Positions 36,315 to 45,820 of a DNA stretch of 64,000 nt are shown piece after piece; the first letter of the stretch is position 1, and the number at the start of each line of letters is the position of its first letter. The stretch covers positions 62,001-126,000 of the forward strand of contig CALWHT010000016.1 in NCBI GenBank assembly GCA_944380515.1. Reading direction: 5' to 3'. Both the position numbers and the translations under genes were made by a program. The notes below the pieces were generated by a model. It ran no database searches. It was not told the DNA's origin and saw only the letters and a program-made list of their open reading frames with translations. This stretch comes from an uncultured Roseburia sp. Lineage in GTDB: Bacteria; Bacillota; Clostridia; Lachnospirales; Lachnospiraceae.

Positions 36315-36354
36315 AAAATCCCATGAAGGACAGGGAAGTCTTTCATGGGATTTT
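36315..36354. terminator. bidirectional terminator
   Basis: AAAATCCCATGAA (36315-36327) pairs perfectly with TTCATGGGATTTT (36342-36354). It serves the SH3 gene and the converging HD-type gene. Confidence 0.85.
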
Positions 36355-36413
36355 CTTACTATTATAGAAGATGCGCAAGCCGGGCGGCAGGAAGCAAAGA
36401 GTACCGTTGGAAA

Positions 36414-37706
36414 TCAGCGCAGCTTCATTTTTTTCGGCGGTCGTTTGGGAGCGGCCGTTTTCTGCGGAGCGTCGTTTTCGGGAAGAACCGATGCGCTTCC
36501 GATCAATGCATCCGCAGCCTGTTTTTCCAGCTTTGCCTGATTCCGCTGGGCAATTTGAAGCTTCTTTTGGCGGAAGCGGTTCGCGGTTTCTTTGATGTAG
36601 GAATCCGCAACAAAATGCTTTAGGGTATCCTGGTCGATGGCAATCCGGTTGTCCATTGTTTTCATAATATCAATAATCTTTAACGACTTTGCAATCGCGG
36701 GGTCGCTGAGATCGTAAATAATATTGTTGGAAAATTTCAGCACCATCGGATGCATGAAGTCCGCGGGATTTTCCACCAGTACAAGCGCCTTTTCACCGTC
36801 GGACAAATCCACGCAGGCTCCGGTCGGAAGAATATGGATACATTCTGCAAGGGCTGAGAGCACCAGCGGGTTATAGCGGTTTCGCTGTTTTTTTAGCTGC
36901 GCCATGGCCGCGACCTCGGAAATCGGCGGCTTATTGATGTTCATGGCGGTCAGGTGGTCAAACCTGTCCGCAACCGTGAGAATGTCAACAAGGAGGCTTA
37001 AGGCCTCGGAGGCTTCCTTTACCTTGAAGTTCTTGCTGTTGCGGAAAATAATTTGCTGAATGATCTCCAGAGACGGCTCCGCAAGTCCGAAATCCTGATA
37101 ATTGGGACGCAGTGTTTCGTAACCGCGCTCCATATTAAGCTGGATAAAGTCTTTGTCCGCTTCTGTCAGGTCCTCGCCCTTATCGAGAATTGTCTGAGGT
37201 ACATAAAGATAGCCGAAATCGTAAAGCAGCGCGGCGGTAACAAGCGCGGCCTGTTCAGACTCCGGAAGATGCATTTGGTTTGCAATCATGGCGCAGAGCA
37301 TTGCCACGCTGATCGCGTGTTTGTATACAAAATCTGCGGAGCTGCGCAGATTCTGGGCAAAATTAACCTTGTGGTCGAGCACGCCATAGCGGGTCTGGAT
37401 ATTTTTCACCAGCTCCGCCAGAGACACGGGAGCGCGGTTGGCCTGAAGATTGTCCATATTCTCCTTTAGCTTAAAGACATATATGGTCTGAAACTGTTCA
37501 AATTCCAAATCCTCTCTCGAAAGCGGCGGTACGGGTTCTGCGGGCTCTAAGATAAAAATACCGATGAGGCCGAAATTTTCTATGCTGTTGATACCCTGAA
37601 TCGTCAGCTTCGTATCTCTTTCGTACAAAAGCACGCCCATCTTGTTATAGATTGGTTTAGCCAGGCGCATACCCGGTTTTAAATCGGCTGTCCTTACGAA
37701 TTGCAT
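36414..37706 (-). CDS. degenerate HD-GYP-like protein
   Basis: 430 residues. The N-terminus (MQFVRTADLKPGMRLAKPIYN) is the DUF3391-like segment common before HD-GYP domains, and the middle has the helical fold with VYKHAISVAMLCAMIANQM. The metal-binding HD pair, normally HDIGK, reads YDFGY (ALLYDFGYLYVP), and no HHE or GYP motif follows. Cyclic di-GMP hydrolysis is therefore unlikely; a binding or scaffold role is more plausible. The last 60 residues are Lys/Gln/Pro-rich and basic. Confidence 0.7.
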   Translation of the reverse strand: MQFVRTADLKPGMRLAKPIYNKMGVLLYERDTKLTIQGINSIENFGLIGIFILEPAEPVPPLSREDLEFEQFQTIYVFKLKENMDNLQANRAPVSLAELVKNIQTRYGVLDHKVNFAQNLRSSADFVYKHAISVAMLCAMIANQMHLPESEQAALVTAALLYDFGYLYVPQTILDKGEDLTEADKDFIQLNMERGYETLRPNYQDFGLAEPSLEIIQQIIFRNSKNFKVKEASEALSLLVDILTVADRFDHLTAMNINKPPISEVAAMAQLKKQRNRYNPLVLSALAECIHILPTGACVDLSDGEKALVLVENPADFMHPMVLKFSNNIIYDLSDPAIAKSLKIIDIMKTMDNRIAIDQDTLKHFVADSYIKETANRFRQKKLQIAQRNQAKLEKQAADALIGSASVLPENDAPQKTAAPKRPPKKMKLR

Positions 37707-37857
37707 GGCGCGGAGTCCCTCCTTTGTCTGTGATGATTAGCACCCTGATCCTGTGATGTAAATAAATGTCAGATTTGTAGAAAATATGCTATATGCATGA
37801 TATAATACATATGTTATAATAACATATCAACAGAGGAAAAACAATTATCTATGCACT

Positions 37858-37928
37858 TGAGTTTCCGCATTTTGTTTTATTGTGCCATGTTCTTTTGGCA
37901 CGCTGCAAATACAATTTGCGGAAACTCA
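37858..37928 (+). promoter_or_regulatory. nested hairpin leader before the SleB-type gene
   Basis: TGAGTTTCCGCA (37858-37869) pairs perfectly with TGCGGAAACTCA (37917-37928), and inside it GTGCCA (37882-37887) pairs with TGGCAC (37896-37901). A palindrome TATGTTATAATAACATA (37810-37826), which includes a TATAAT, lies upstream. The structure sits 27 bases before the chosen start and may control translation. Confidence 0.45.
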
Positions 37929-37954
37929 TGTCTATACAAATTACGGGAAGATAT

Positions 37955-39109
37955 ATGAGACATTTTTTGACAAGGAGAATCCTGTGCGCTGTCTTTGTAT
38001 GCTGCTTTTTGGTTACGGTGACGGTGTATGCGGATACGACGCAGCAGCAGATTGACAAGGCGAGGGATGAGATTACGGATTTACAGCAGCAAAAGGAGGA
38101 CGCTGAAAATCAGGTCGACAGCTTAAACGACGAAAAGGAGGGGCTGGAGCAGGATTTAAGCGGTTTAAACGGAGAACTTGGTACCATTACGGCGGCTATG
38201 AATCAGGTGGAGGCGGACATTGCAGCAAAGGAGCAGGAAATTGCGGAAGCGGAGGAGGAGCTTGCGGCGGCCGAGGCAAAATCCGCAGAGCAGTATGAAG
38301 CGATGAAGCTCCGCATACAGTATATGTATGAAAATGGCAACACGACGGCTTTTGCCATGCTGCTGGAATCGAAATCCATCGCGGATTTCTTAAACCGTAC
38401 GGAATATATCAGCGAGCTGAATCAATATGACAGACAAATGCTGACAGACTTTCAGGAGCTTACCGCGCAGATTGCAGAGCAGAAGGAGGCGCTTGAGGGC
38501 GAGCGGGAGGAGCTTTTGGCGCTTCAGGAGCAAAAGCAGACCGAGCAGGAGAATGTCAACCGCCTGATAGCGGATACACAGGAGAAAATCGAGCAGTCAA
38601 ACCAGAAGCTTACGGAGGCACAGTCGAACGTGGATGAGCTTTCGGACGAGCTGGCAAGGATGATTGCCTATGAGGAAGAACTCGAGATACAAAAGGCAAA
38701 AGAGGATGCGGCGCGTCTTGCCGCAATCAGGGAGCAGGAAAAAGAGGACACGTCCCAGAATACATATGTACCCGCGGAGAGCGACGCCTATCTGCTCGGA
38801 GCGATTATTGAATGTGAGGCGGGCGGCGAATCCTACGAAGGAAAGCTTGCGGTGGGCAGTGTCATCATGAACCGTGTAAAAAGCTCCTATTTTCCGAATA
38901 CGGTTTCCGGTGTGATTTATCAGAGCGGACAGTTTTCTCCGGTAGCCAGCGGCCGTCTTGCATATCGGCTGGAGGCCGGCGTGAGCAGTGAATGTCTGCA
39001 GGCGGCACAGGAGGTACTGAACGGAAACATTACGACAAACTGTCTGTATTTCAGGGCGAATAACGGCATCATACAAGGAATGGTAATCGGAAATCACGTA
39101 TTTTATTAG
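37955..39109 (+). CDS. PcsB-like coiled-coil protein fused to a SleB-type cell wall hydrolase
   Basis: 384 residues. Signal peptide (TRRILCAVFVCCFLVTVTVY), then a coiled coil (about 28-260) closely related to that of the M23 protein at 15512: both share the hinge LRIQYMYENGN/VRIQFMYENGQ and the following SEL..YDRQ segment. The C-terminal domain (LLGAIIECEAGGESYEGKLA, VGSVIMNRV, GVIYQSGQFSPV) is the SleB/CwlJ hydrolase_2 type with the Glu in IECEAGGE. It should cleave glycan strands. ATG 37955 gives the best signal peptide but only a weak GGGAAG site; ATG 37928 is the alternative. Confidence 0.82.
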   Translation: MRHFLTRRILCAVFVCCFLVTVTVYADTTQQQIDKARDEITDLQQQKEDAENQVDSLNDEKEGLEQDLSGLNGELGTITAAMNQVEADIAAKEQEIAEAEEELAAAEAKSAEQYEAMKLRIQYMYENGNTTAFAMLLESKSIADFLNRTEYISELNQYDRQMLTDFQELTAQIAEQKEALEGEREELLALQEQKQTEQENVNRLIADTQEKIEQSNQKLTEAQSNVDELSDELARMIAYEEELEIQKAKEDAARLAAIREQEKEDTSQNTYVPAESDAYLLGAIIECEAGGESYEGKLAVGSVIMNRVKSSYFPNTVSGVIYQSGQFSPVASGRLAYRLEAGVSSECLQAAQEVLNGNITTNCLYFRANNGIIQGMVIGNHVFY

Positions 39110-39483
39110 TCTCTCCGAAAACTTTGCAGGCGGGGCCAAAAGGCATTATGATTCTGTCTTTGGCCCTGTATTTGATGAAAACAGAAAATGCATGATAAAT
39201 TTTTAACAAAAGCTGACGCAGAAGAAAGAAATCTGTTGCATTTAAGGGGGAAATATGTTAGCATGAAAAAGTACCAGAGAGCCAGAAAAACGGCTGGTTA
39301 TCAAGTGATACAGGCAAAATGAAAAAAGGAAAAGGATAAATTTCAACGGAACGGTTTGAATTTATTTTTTTTCAAAAGATTGTTAAAAAATTAACAGCGT
39401 TTTTCGGCGAATTTATTTGAGAAGGAGACAAATTCTCTGCAAATGCGCAGAGTTTTGTGCGAAAACTGAAAGGAGAATTCAAA
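39110..39483 (+). promoter_or_regulatory. promoter and structured leader of the thiolase gene
   Basis: After a GGGCCAAA/TTTGGCCC hairpin (39133-39166), TTGCAT (39236-39241) and TAGCAT (39259-39264) with 17 spacing give a promoter. A leader of about 210 bases follows. It holds a weak A/T hairpin with T8 near 39338-39372 and a CTCTGC/GCAGAG hairpin (39435-39452) followed by TTTTG. Attenuation is possible. Confidence 0.4.
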
Positions 39484-40668
39484 ATGGCAAAGAAAGTAGT
39501 TTTAGCAGGCGCTTGCCGTACCGCAATCGGTAAGATGGGCGGAGCATTGAGCAACACACCGGCGGCAGACTTAGGTGCAATCGTAATTAAGGAAGCATTA
39601 AACAGAGCCGGCGTAAAACCGGAGCAGGTGGATGAAGTGTTAATGGGATGCGTCATCCAGGCGGCACAGGGACAGAACGTTGCACGTCAGGCATCTATCA
39701 AGGCAGGCCTGCCCATCGAGGTTCCGGCAGTTACCCTGAATGTTGTGTGCGGTTCCGGATTAAAGTGCGTGAACGAAGCGGCTACCATGATTATGGCAGG
39801 ACAGGCAGATATCGTCGTAGCGGGCGGAATGGAAAACATGTCGATGGCTCCGTATGCCATGACAAAAGCTCGTTTTGGATATCGTATGAACAATGCGACC
39901 ATCATCGATACGATGGTAAACGATGCATTGACCGACGCATTCAATCATTATCACATGATGATTACCGCAGAGAACATCTGCGACAAATATGGCCTCACCA
40001 GAGAGGAGCTTGACGAGTTCGCAGCGAACAGCCAGCAGAAATGCGAGAAAGCAGTCGCTGAGGGCAAGTTTAAGGATGAAATCGTTCCGGTTCCGGTAAA
40101 GGTGAAAAAAGAAATCGTTGATTTCGTGACGGATGAAGGTCCGCGTCCGGGAACAACTGTAGAGACGCTTTCCAAATTAAAATGCTGCTCCGGCAAAGAG
40201 GGCGGACTGGTAACGGCAGGCAACGCTTCCGGTATCAATGACGGTGCTGCAGCTATCGTTGTTATGAGCGAAGAAAAAGCAAAAGAGCTTGGTGTTACCC
40301 CGATGGCTACCTGGGTAGCAGGCGCACTTGGCGGTGTTGAACCGGAAATCATGGGCATCGGTCCTGTTGCTTCCACCAGAAAGGTACTGGAGAAGACCGG
40401 ACTCAGCATTGATGATATGGACTTGATCGAAGCAAACGAAGCATTTGCGGCACAGTCTGTTGCGGTAGCAAAGGATCTCGGCTTTGATATGTCTAAGGTA
40501 AATGTCAACGGAGGTGCAATTGCACTGGGACATCCGGTTGGAGCTTCCGGATGCCGTATCCTTGTTACCTTACTGCATGAGATGCAGAAAAGAGATGCAA
40601 AAAGAGGTCTTGCGACACTTTGCATCGGCGGTGGAATGGGCTGCTCTACCATCGTTGAGAGAGATTAA
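39484..40668 (+). CDS. thl: acetyl-CoA C-acetyltransferase (thiolase)
   Basis: 394 residues. Thiolase active-site Cys is in [14 protein letters not shown] (about residue 89), and the C-terminal [11 protein letters not shown] and [13 protein letters not shown] carry the His and second Cys. It condenses two acetyl-CoA to acetoacetyl-CoA, the first step of butyrate formation. ATG 39484 follows AAAGGAG. A strong terminator lies directly downstream, so it may be expressed apart from hbd-bcd-etfBA. The codon use (GCA, GGC, AAA) looks like that of a highly expressed gene. Confidence 0.95.
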   Translation: MAKKVVLAGACRTAIGKMGGALSNTPAADLGAIVIKEALNRAGVKPEQVDEVLMGCVIQAAQGQNVARQASIKAGLPIEVPAVTLNVVCGSGLKCVNEAATMIMAGQADIVVAGGMENMSMAPYAMTKARFGYRMNNATIIDTMVNDALTDAFNHYHMMITAENICDKYGLTREELDEFAANSQQKCEKAVAEGKFKDEIVPVPVKVKKEIVDFVTDEGPRPGTTVETLSKLKCCSGKEGGLVTAGNASGINDGAAAIVVMSEEKAKELGVTPMATWVAGALGGVEPEIMGIGPVASTRKVLEKTGLSIDDMDLIEANEAFAAQSVAVAKDLGFDMSKVNVNGGAIALGHPVGASGCRILVTLLHEMQKRDAKRGLATLCIGGGMGCSTIVERD

Positions 40669-40684
40669 TCTTTGCCAATAAAAT

Positions 40685-40724
40685 AATTCCCGGAGAGGCT
40701 GCTCTCCGGGGAATTGTGTTTTTT
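40685..40724 (+). terminator. terminator between thiolase and hbd
   Basis: AATTCCCGGAGAG (40685-40697) pairs with CTCTCCGGGGAATT (40702-40715, one bulged G), then a T-rich tail. It is followed at 40726-40740 by TTTCACAGGAAAGCC, a 15-mer shared with the element at 16828-16990, and a GAAAGCCC/GGGCTTTC-type hairpin to about 40772. Confidence 0.75.
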
Positions 40725-40747
40725 GTTTCACAGGAAAGCCCTGCGGG

Positions 40748-40777
40748 TTGCATAATACCAGGGCGGGCTTTCATAAT
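40748..40777 (+). promoter_or_regulatory. possible promoter of hbd-bcd-etfBA
   Basis: TTGCAT (40748-40753) and CATAAT (40772-40777) with an 18-base spacer, after the terminator and 35 bases before hbd. Confidence 0.4.
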
Positions 40778-40811
40778 AGAATAGTTTACATAAAATCAGG
40801 AGGTTACGGAA

Positions 40812-41684
40812 ATGAAGGTTGGCGTTATTGGTGCAGGAACTATGGGACAGGGCATTGCAAAAGCATTTGCTCAGGTAGAAGGCTATGAAGTAGCTCTCTG
40901 CGATATCAAGCAGGAGTGGGCTGACGGCGGAAAAGCAAAAATCGCAAAGGGCTATGCGAGATTAGTAGAAAAAGGAAAAATGACCCAGGAAGCAGTAGAC
41001 GGTATCCTTGCAAAAATTACTCCGGGCTTAAAGGAAGATTTATGCAGCGACTGTGATTTAATCGTAGAGGCTGCATTTGAGGATATGGAAGTAAAGAAAA
41101 CAACCTTCCAGGAGCTGGATAAGATTGCAAAACCGGAGTGTATCTTCGCTTCCAACACATCAAGCCTTTCCATTACCGAGATTGGAAACGGCCTTACCCG
41201 TCCGATGGTAGGTATGCATTTCTTCAACCCGGCAGACCGCATGAAGCTGATCGAGGTAATTGCGGGTGTGAATACGCCGGACGAAACGGTTGATGCGATT
41301 AAGAAGATTTCCGAGGAGATCGGCAAGACTCCGGTACAGGTAAATGAGGCTGCCGGCTTTGTTGTAAACCGTATCTTAATCCCGATGATCAACGAGGCTG
41401 CTTTCATTAAGATGGAAGGTGTTTCTGATATTGCCGGCATCGACGCGGCTATGAAGCTTGGTGCAAACCATCCGATGGGACCGCTTGAGCTGGGCGACTT
41501 TATCGGTCTGGATATCTGCCTCGCGATTATGGATGTGCTTTACAAAGAGACCGGCGACAGCAAATACCGTGCATGTCCGCTCATCCGTAAGATGGTTCGC
41601 GGCGGAAACCTCGGCGCTAAGAGCGGAAAAGGTTTCTATGTATACAATGCGGACCGTACGAAGACACCGGTTGATGCTCAGTAA
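40812..41684 (+). CDS. hbd: 3-hydroxybutyryl-CoA dehydrogenase
   Basis: 290 residues. N-terminal Rossmann fold MKVGVIGAGTMGQGIAKAFA with the NAD site at about 7-12; the catalytic region MHFFNPADRMKLIEVI and the C-terminal domain GFVVNRILIPMINEA and HPMGPLELGDFIGLD are all intact. It reduces acetoacetyl-CoA to 3-hydroxybutyryl-CoA. It is followed by bcd after 28 bases. The crotonase gene that usually lies between thl and hbd or next to them is absent. Confidence 0.95.
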   Translation: MKVGVIGAGTMGQGIAKAFAQVEGYEVALCDIKQEWADGGKAKIAKGYARLVEKGKMTQEAVDGILAKITPGLKEDLCSDCDLIVEAAFEDMEVKKTTFQELDKIAKPECIFASNTSSLSITEIGNGLTRPMVGMHFFNPADRMKLIEVIAGVNTPDETVDAIKKISEEIGKTPVQVNEAAGFVVNRILIPMINEAAFIKMEGVSDIAGIDAAMKLGANHPMGPLELGDFIGLDICLAIMDVLYKETGDSKYRACPLIRKMVRGGNLGAKSGKGFYVYNADRTKTPVDAQ

Positions 41685-41712
41685 AATTAAAATTGATGGA
41701 GGAATTTAAATC

Positions 41713-42867
41713 ATGGATTTTTCTTTAGATAAGAAACATGAAATGGCGCGTTCATTATTTAAGGAATTCGCTGAAGCAGAAGTAAAACCGCTTGCACAGG
41801 AAACGGACGAGACCGAAGCGTTCCCGATGGAAACGGTGAAAAAAATGCAGAAATACGGCTTTATGGGAATCCCGGTTCCGAAGGAATACGGCGGACAGGG
41901 CTGTGACCCGCTTACATACATAATGTGCGTGGAGGAATTATCTAAGGTATGCGCGACTACGGGCGTTATTGTGTCTGCCCATACCTCTCTCTGTATTGAC
42001 CCGATTTTAACCTACGGTACCGAGGAGCAGAAGCAGAAATATGTAGTGCCGCTTGCGAGCGGAGAAAAAATCGGCGCATTCGGATTGACAGAGCCGGGCG
42101 CAGGTACGGATGCACAGGGCTGCCAGACCAAGGCGGTATTAGACGGCGACGAGTGGGTATTAAACGGTTCCAAATGCTTTATCACAAACGGTAAGGTTGC
42201 GGACGTATATATTGTAATCGCTGTAACAAGCGTAACCGAGGATAAGAGAGGCAGAAAGAAAAAGAACTTCTCAGCATTTATCGTGGATAAGGGAGCTCCG
42301 GGCTTCTCTTTCGGAACCAAGGAAAAGAAAATGGGTATCCGCGGTTCCTCTACCTATGAGCTGATTTTTGAAGATTGCAGAATCCCGAAAGAGAATCTGT
42401 TAGGACCGGAAGGAAAGGGCTTCCCGATTGCAATGCACACCCTGGACGGCGGACGTATCGGTATCGCTGCACAGGCGCTCGGTATTGCCGAGGGCGCATT
42501 GGAAAGAGCTGTCGCTTATACAAAAGAGAGAAAACAGTTCGGACGTTCGATCGCACAGCAGCAGAATACACAGTTTAAACTTGCTGATATGGCTGCGAGG
42601 ATCGAAGCTGCACAGCTTCTGGTGTACAAGGCTGCTATGGCAAAGGCGACTCAGAAGGTATATTCCGTAGAGGCTGCAAAGGCAAAATTATTTGCGGCAG
42701 AGACAGCGATGGCTGTTACCACCGAGGTGGTTCAGTTATTCGGCGGATACGGATACATCAGAGAGTACGATGTAGAGCGTATGATGCGTGATGCGAAGAT
42801 TACCGAAATCTATGAAGGAACGAGCGAAGTTCAGAGAATGGTAATCTCTGGTGCACTGTTGAAATAG
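41713..42867 (+). CDS. bcd: butyryl-CoA dehydrogenase
   Basis: 384 residues, acyl-CoA dehydrogenase family. [16 protein letters not shown] (signature 1) binds FAD and substrate. The C-terminal [20 protein letters not shown] includes signature 2, and the catalytic base is the Glu in [13 protein letters not shown]. It reduces crotonyl-CoA to butyryl-CoA. The adjacent etfB and etfA indicate the electron-bifurcating Bcd-Etf complex, which couples this step to ferredoxin reduction. Confidence 0.96.
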   Translation: MDFSLDKKHEMARSLFKEFAEAEVKPLAQETDETEAFPMETVKKMQKYGFMGIPVPKEYGGQGCDPLTYIMCVEELSKVCATTGVIVSAHTSLCIDPILTYGTEEQKQKYVVPLASGEKIGAFGLTEPGAGTDAQGCQTKAVLDGDEWVLNGSKCFITNGKVADVYIVIAVTSVTEDKRGRKKKNFSAFIVDKGAPGFSFGTKEKKMGIRGSSTYELIFEDCRIPKENLLGPEGKGFPIAMHTLDGGRIGIAAQALGIAEGALERAVAYTKERKQFGRSIAQQQNTQFKLADMAARIEAAQLLVYKAAMAKATQKVYSVEAAKAKLFAAETAMAVTTEVVQLFGGYGYIREYDVERMMRDAKITEIYEGTSEVQRMVISGALLK

Positions 42868-42906
42868 CTGTAGCTTTCATTATAAAAAATAAGGAGTGGA
42901 AAATAC

Positions 42907-43689
42907 ATGAATATCGTAGTATGTATTAAACAGGTTCCTGACACAAAGGGCGGCGTAAAGTTCAACCCGGACGGAACTCTTGATAGAGCGGCGATGCTCG
43001 CGATCATGAACCCGGACGACAAGGCGGGTCTTGAGGCAGCACTTAGAATTAAAGACGAGACAGGAGCAAAGGTTACCGTGCTCACCATGGGACTTCCGAA
43101 GGCGGACGCAGTTCTGCGTGAGGCGCTTGCAATGGGAGCGGACGATGCTATTCTGGTAACGGACAGAGTATTGGGCGGAGCAGACACCTGGGCAACCTCC
43201 ACAACGATTGCCGGAGCGCTTCGCAATCTTGAGTATGACCTCATCATTACGGGACGCCAGGCGATTGACGGAGATACCGCGCAGGTTGGACCGCAGATTG
43301 CAGAGCATCTCGGCTTACCGGTTATTTCCTATGCAGAGGAAATCAAGATTGAGGGTGATTCCGTTATTGTAAAACGCCAGTATGAAGACAGATATCACGA
43401 GCTGAAGGCAAAAATGCCTTGTCTTATCACTGCTCTTTCTGAATTAAACGAGCCGCGTTACATGACTCCGGGCGGAATTTTCGATGCGTTCGACAAAGAA
43501 GTTACCGTTTGGGGCAGAGCAGACTTAAAGGATGTCGATGATTCTGACCTTGGCTTAAAGGGTTCTCCGACCAAGATTGCAAAAGCATCCGATAAGGTTG
43601 CAAAGGGTGCCGGCGAGAAAGTAAACCTTGACCCGACGGAATCCGTAGCTTATTTGATGGGTAAGTTTAAAGAGAAACACATTATCTAA
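42907..43689 (+). CDS. etfB: electron transfer flavoprotein beta subunit
   Basis: 260 residues, full length. MNIVVCIKQVPDTKGGVKFN opens the fold, GADDAILVTDRVLGGADTWA is the AMP/FAD-region loop of bifurcating Etfs, and IDGDTAQVGPQIAEHLG and YEDRYHELKAKMPCLITALSELN (the second at about 159-181) are family signatures. It pairs with EtfA and Bcd. The gene lies 39 bases after bcd. Confidence 0.95.
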   Translation: MNIVVCIKQVPDTKGGVKFNPDGTLDRAAMLAIMNPDDKAGLEAALRIKDETGAKVTVLTMGLPKADAVLREALAMGADDAILVTDRVLGGADTWATSTTIAGALRNLEYDLIITGRQAIDGDTAQVGPQIAEHLGLPVISYAEEIKIEGDSVIVKRQYEDRYHELKAKMPCLITALSELNEPRYMTPGGIFDAFDKEVTVWGRADLKDVDDSDLGLKGSPTKIAKASDKVAKGAGEKVNLDPTESVAYLMGKFKEKHII

Positions 43690-43717
43690 TAAAAAATAAG
43701 GAAAAGTGGTGAAAAAA

Positions 43718-44764
43718 ATGGCATTAGAAGAATATAAGGGAGTATTTGTCTTTGCTCAGCAGGTAGATAACGTATTGGACGGCGTTGCGTTTGAGTTACT
43801 TGGAAAAGGCAAAGACCTGGCAAAAGATCTGGGAACCGACGTGACCGCCGTATTAATCGGTTCCGATGTAAAAGGCCTTGCAGACCAGCTTGCAGAGTAT
43901 GGCGCGGACAAGGTTATCGTAGTGGATGACCCGGTATTAAAGGATTACAGAACGGAGCCGTACGCACATGCGCTGGCATCTGTAATCAACGAGTACAAGC
44001 CGGAAATCGTACTGGTGGGAGCGACCGCAATCGGACGTGATTTGGGCCCGACCGTTTCCGCAAGAGTAAAGACCGGTTTGACGGCAGACTGTACCTCTCT
44101 GGAAATCGGAGATTTCCCGTTGGTTGCAGCACCGGGCAAAGAGTCCGAGCAGAAGCATAACCAGCTTTTAATGACCCGTCCGGCATTCGGCGGCAATACG
44201 ATTGCAACAATTGCCTGCCCGGATAACCGTCCGCAGATGGCTACCGTACGTCCGGGTGTTATGCAGAAAATCGCTCCGATTCAGGGTGCGAAAGCGAATA
44301 TCGTGGAGTTCAATCCGGGATTTACGCCGAACGACAGATATGTGGAAATCCTCAATATCGTAAAGGCTGTAAAGACCACCGCCAACATTATGGATGCAAA
44401 AATCCTTGTTTCCGGCGGCCGTGGAGTCGGCTCCAAAGAAAACTTCAAGCTGCTGGAGGATTTGGCAGAGGTGCTTGGCGGTACCGTAAGCTGCTCCCGT
44501 GCAGTAGTAGAGAATGGCTGGCTGCCGGTAGATTTGCAGGTAGGACAGACCGGTAAGACGGTTCGCCCGCAGATTTATTTTGCAATCGGTATTTCCGGAG
44601 CAATCCAGCATGTAGCAGGTATGGAGGATTCCGATTTGATTATTGCAATCAATAAGGATGAGGACGCTCCGATTTTTGATGTGGCTGATTACGGTCTTGT
44701 GGGAGATCTGAACAAGATTGTTCCGGCATTGACTGCGGCATTAAAAGCAGAATTAGGAAAATAA
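43718..44764 (+). CDS. etfA: electron transfer flavoprotein alpha subunit
   Basis: 348 residues. N-terminal nucleotide-binding fold, then the C-terminal FAD domain with ILVSGGRGVGSKENFKLLEDLAEVLGG (about 232-258), PVDLQVGQTGKTVRPQIYFA, and GISGAIQHVAGMEDSDLIIAINKD. It completes the bifurcating complex. The ATG at 43718 is the usual start (MALEEYKGVF); GTG 43706 in frame is less likely. A strong terminator follows. Confidence 0.95.
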   Translation: MALEEYKGVFVFAQQVDNVLDGVAFELLGKGKDLAKDLGTDVTAVLIGSDVKGLADQLAEYGADKVIVVDDPVLKDYRTEPYAHALASVINEYKPEIVLVGATAIGRDLGPTVSARVKTGLTADCTSLEIGDFPLVAAPGKESEQKHNQLLMTRPAFGGNTIATIACPDNRPQMATVRPGVMQKIAPIQGAKANIVEFNPGFTPNDRYVEILNIVKAVKTTANIMDAKILVSGGRGVGSKENFKLLEDLAEVLGGTVSCSRAVVENGWLPVDLQVGQTGKTVRPQIYFAIGISGAIQHVAGMEDSDLIIAINKDEDAPIFDVADYGLVGDLNKIVPALTAALKAELGK

Positions 44765-44776
44765 AATCGCAGACAC

Positions 44777-44815
44777 AAACACGCCCGGGGACGAGATGCC
44801 CCGGGCGTGTTTTTA
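44777..44815. terminator. strong bidirectional terminator
   Basis: AAACACGCCCGGGG (44777-44790) pairs with CCCCGGGCGTGTTT (44799-44812) and runs into T. It closes etfA and overlaps the stop of the converging LacI-type gene. Confidence 0.9.
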
Positions 44816-45820
44816 TGTGCTTTTTCCCTTGCATAAAATCGGCAGCGTTGTGAATTGCTGGACGAGCAGAGACGGGTTTTCCAGCTTGCGCACGATGGTA
44901 TTTCCGGCTTGCACGCCCATATCGTACACGTCAATATCAATGACCGTAGGATGAGGGTCTATGACAGCCGAATAGGGATAGCTGTCGAAGGTTAAAAAGG
45001 CTACCTCCTCCGGCACCTTTTTTCCCATGTGCTCGAGAGCGCGCGCAACGCCGAGGGCAATCGTATTGTTTTCGCAGATAATGGCGCGCGGGGGATTTTC
45101 CGATGTGAGAAGCTCTTTCGTGGCGCTGTAGGCAGCCTCGCGTGAGGAGTCCGTGTACACGATATGTTCCCGCGGAATCCGGTGGCCGCTCTTTAAAAAC
45201 GTCCCGGTGACACCCTTCTGGCGCTGTTGGGAAATTACGTCCGTTTTTCGTCCTCCGATAAATGCCGTGCGCTCGTAGCCGCAGGAGAGCATGTGCTCCG
45301 CCGCAAACTGTCCGCCGAGCAGATGGTTGGTATCAATCCAGCAGAGCTGGTTGGAAAATCCCGGATTTCCGATAATGATATGAGGAAATTGATGTGCGAG
45401 AATCAGGGAAGCGTTTTCCCTGCTTAGGGCAGAACCGTGGATGACAATGCCGTCGGCGCTTCGGGTGGCGATAATTCGGGAAACCATTTCGCCTGGGACG
45501 GCTTCCTTGCGCGTATCAATCAGCGTCATGGAATATCCGTGCTTTGCCAGTTCTCCGTATACCCCGCACATGATTTCGAACATGTGCGGGTTTTTATATG
45601 CCTCCTCCTTTCCCAGGGAGGTCAGAAAAACAATATTCATCGTGGCCTTCCGGGCGAAGCTGACCGCTCTGGCGTTGGGGGTGTAGTCCAGAGCCCGGAT
45701 GGCGTCCTGCACACGCGCGGCGGTTGCCGGTGAAATGGTAGACCAGCCATTGATTACTTTTGAGACGGTGGAAACCGATACACCGGCCGCTTTTGCCACA
45801 TCGCGAATCGTAACAGCCAT
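44813..45820 (-). CDS. LacI family repressor, likely regulator of the maltodextrin genes
   Basis: 335 residues. LacI-type helix-turn-helix (TIRDVAKAAGVSVSTVSKVI at 4-23, hinge helix AARVQDAIRALDYTPN), then a periplasmic-binding-like effector domain (MNIVFLTSLGKEEA to PVxxID-like VIDPHPTVIDIDVYDMG). It is divergent from the binding-protein gene 46024 and probably controls it with a maltooligosaccharide or related ligand. A good AGGAGG site precedes the ATG on the minus strand. The ligand is inferred from context only. Confidence 0.9.
   Translation of the reverse strand: MAVTIRDVAKAAGVSVSTVSKVINGWSTISPATAARVQDAIRALDYTPNARAVSFARKATMNIVFLTSLGKEEAYKNPHMFEIMCGVYGELAKHGYSMTLIDTRKEAVPGEMVSRIIATRSADGIVIHGSALSRENASLILAHQFPHIIIGNPGFSNQLCWIDTNHLLGGQFAAEHMLSCGYERTAFIGGRKTDVISQQRQKGVTGTFLKSGHRIPREHIVYTDSSREAAYSATKELLTSENPPRAIICENNTIALGVARALEHMGKKVPEEVAFLTFDSYPYSAVIDPHPTVIDIDVYDMGVQAGNTIVRKLENPSLLVQQFTTLPILCKGKST

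Noticed and set aside
39264-39483. A T-box leader before thiolase
   Set aside because: No specifier stem or TGGNACCGCG-type T-box sequence is present.
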